6,666 nt of DNA. Source: JACNFS01 sp964582065 (GTDB taxonomy: Bacteria; Chloroflexota; Dehalococcoidia; GIF9; UBA5629). A program made the position numbers and the translations under genes. Of this stretch, positions 6,071-6,666 are shown piece after piece (position 1 is the first letter of the stretch; each line of letters begins with the position of its first letter). The notes under the pieces were generated by a model. That model saw only the letters and a program-made list of their open reading frames with translations, made no database searches and was not told where the DNA came from. The stretch is taken from the NCBI GenBank assembly GCA_964582065.1, contig CAZOQG010000089.1, forward strand, positions 1 to 6,666, written 5' to 3'.

Positions 6071-6666
6071 CTACTCCTGATTGCTGAAGGACCACATAGC
6101 CAGCAGGATCATGGCCAGTCCAAACAGCGCTAGCACAGCAACATTATCCCAGAGCGACATAGTATGCCCCAGCAAGCTGATACTGAAAGGTGATTCGGGT
6201 GACGCTCCCAACATTACCTGGCGGATTGGGGCTATGCCATAGGTCGCCGGATTGATTTTTACCAAGAAGTTCATCCAGGCAGGCAGGTTCTGCACTGGAA
6301 AGAAAACCCCTGATAGGAACACCATGGGAAACAGCAGCATCTGCATCACCGCCTGAAATGCCTCCATGGATCTGATACGCGTGGCCAATAGGATGCCCAG
6401 GGAGCCCATGGAAGCAGACAGCAAGAACATCAGCGGTAACAGTGCGAGCACCGTCCATACAGAAAGGGAGACGCCAATCAGAGGTGCGAGCAACAGCATG
6501 ATAATCCCTTGGAGCAGCGCCACTGTTGCCGCACCCAATGTCTTCCCCACAGCCACTGAAGCACGGCTGATTGGTGCTACCAGCACTTCCTTGAGAAAGC
6601 CAAACTCTCGATCCCAGACCACGGACACCCCGGCCATAAACGAGCTCATAAGCACTGTCATGCCAA
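6071..6666 (-). CDS. ABC-2 type transporter permease (DrrB/NodJ-like), N-terminus outside window
   Basis: Seen: the frame runs from the window end to TAG at 6071-6073, about 197 residues (numbered from the Met at 6661). That Met is probably internal, because the codon before it is open and the protein starts mid-domain; roughly the first 50-70 residues of a family of about 250 are missing. After a partial first membrane segment comes VVWDREFGFLKEVLVAPISR (14-33), the cytoplasmic motif typical of COG0842/ABC2_membrane permeases, then hydrophobic stretches near 43-64, 69-92, 103-124 (with the characteristic LSGVFFPVQNLP turn) and 172-190. INPATYGIAPIR (136-147) is also typical. Known: such subunits pair with an ATPase to export drugs, lipids or polysaccharides. 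The ATPase gene would be expected just upstream, beyond the window. Substrate cannot be read from the sequence. The gene is followed by a 223-bp gap and a separately promoted flavoprotein gene. Confidence 0.92.
   Translation of the reverse strand, partial: GMTVLMSSFMAGVSVVWDREFGFLKEVLVAPISRASVAVGKTLGAATVALLQGIIMLLLAPLIGVSLSVWTVLALLPLMFLLSASMGSLGILLATRIRSMEAFQAVMQMLLFPMVFLSGVFFPVQNLPAWMNFLVKINPATYGIAPIRQVMLGASPESPFSISLLGHTMSLWDNVAVLALFGLAMILLAMWSFSNQE

Noticed and set aside
5387..6133. 248-codon plus-strand frame across the flavoprotein gene and its upstream gap
   Set aside because: It lies mostly antisense to a clearly conserved FMN-protein gene, its translation is low-complexity and resembles no family.

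Overview
The window reads as ordinary bacterial chromosome, about 50% G+C by eye. It holds four protein-coding genes in two converging blocks, and the genes at both ends are cut by the window edges. The large oxygen-sensitive dehydratase-activase protein points to an anaerobe. The PlsX sequence and the mix of anaerobic CoA chemistry with a FabK/nitronate-monooxygenase-type flavoprotein would fit a Chloroflexota (Dehalococcoidia-like) or other anaerobic sediment lineage. That placement is a guess from protein flavour, not a marker-gene result.

Plus strand, left half: 1-3258 is the 3' part of a very large 2-hydroxyacyl-CoA dehydratase activator-type protein. It has an ASKHA ATPase with the two cluster cysteines, a Cys-rich linker, a DUF2229-type region and a long HgdB-like C-terminal part. 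A 355-bp gap (3259-3613) follows. It holds a good sigma70-like promoter, a small hairpin, and a short reading frame whose first 18 residues look like the N-terminus of a B12-binding radical SAM protein, apparently a decayed remnant. Then comes plsX (3614-4612), intact, but without the rpmF or fab genes that often surround it.

Minus strand, right half: a partial ABC-2 type transporter permease (6071-6666) is followed, in the direction of transcription, by a 223-bp gap carrying an extended -10 promoter and a pair of 8-bp direct repeats. After it comes a FabK/nitronate monooxygenase-like FMN protein (4909-5847) that lacks the usual catalytic histidine. This gene converges on plsX across a 296-bp gap (4613-4908) with small dyads but no convincing terminator.

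Functionally, the activase belongs to anaerobic acyl-CoA metabolism and PlsX to phospholipid synthesis from acyl-ACP. The flavoprotein could act on acyl/enoyl or nitronate substrates, and the permease is an exporter subunit. Nothing ties the four into one pathway beyond a loose lipid/acyl-CoA theme. No mobile element, CRISPR array, tRNA or rRNA was found, and I see no clear undescribed system. The items most worth checking are the radical SAM remnant and its promoter, the His-less flavoprotein, and the architecture of the giant activase.
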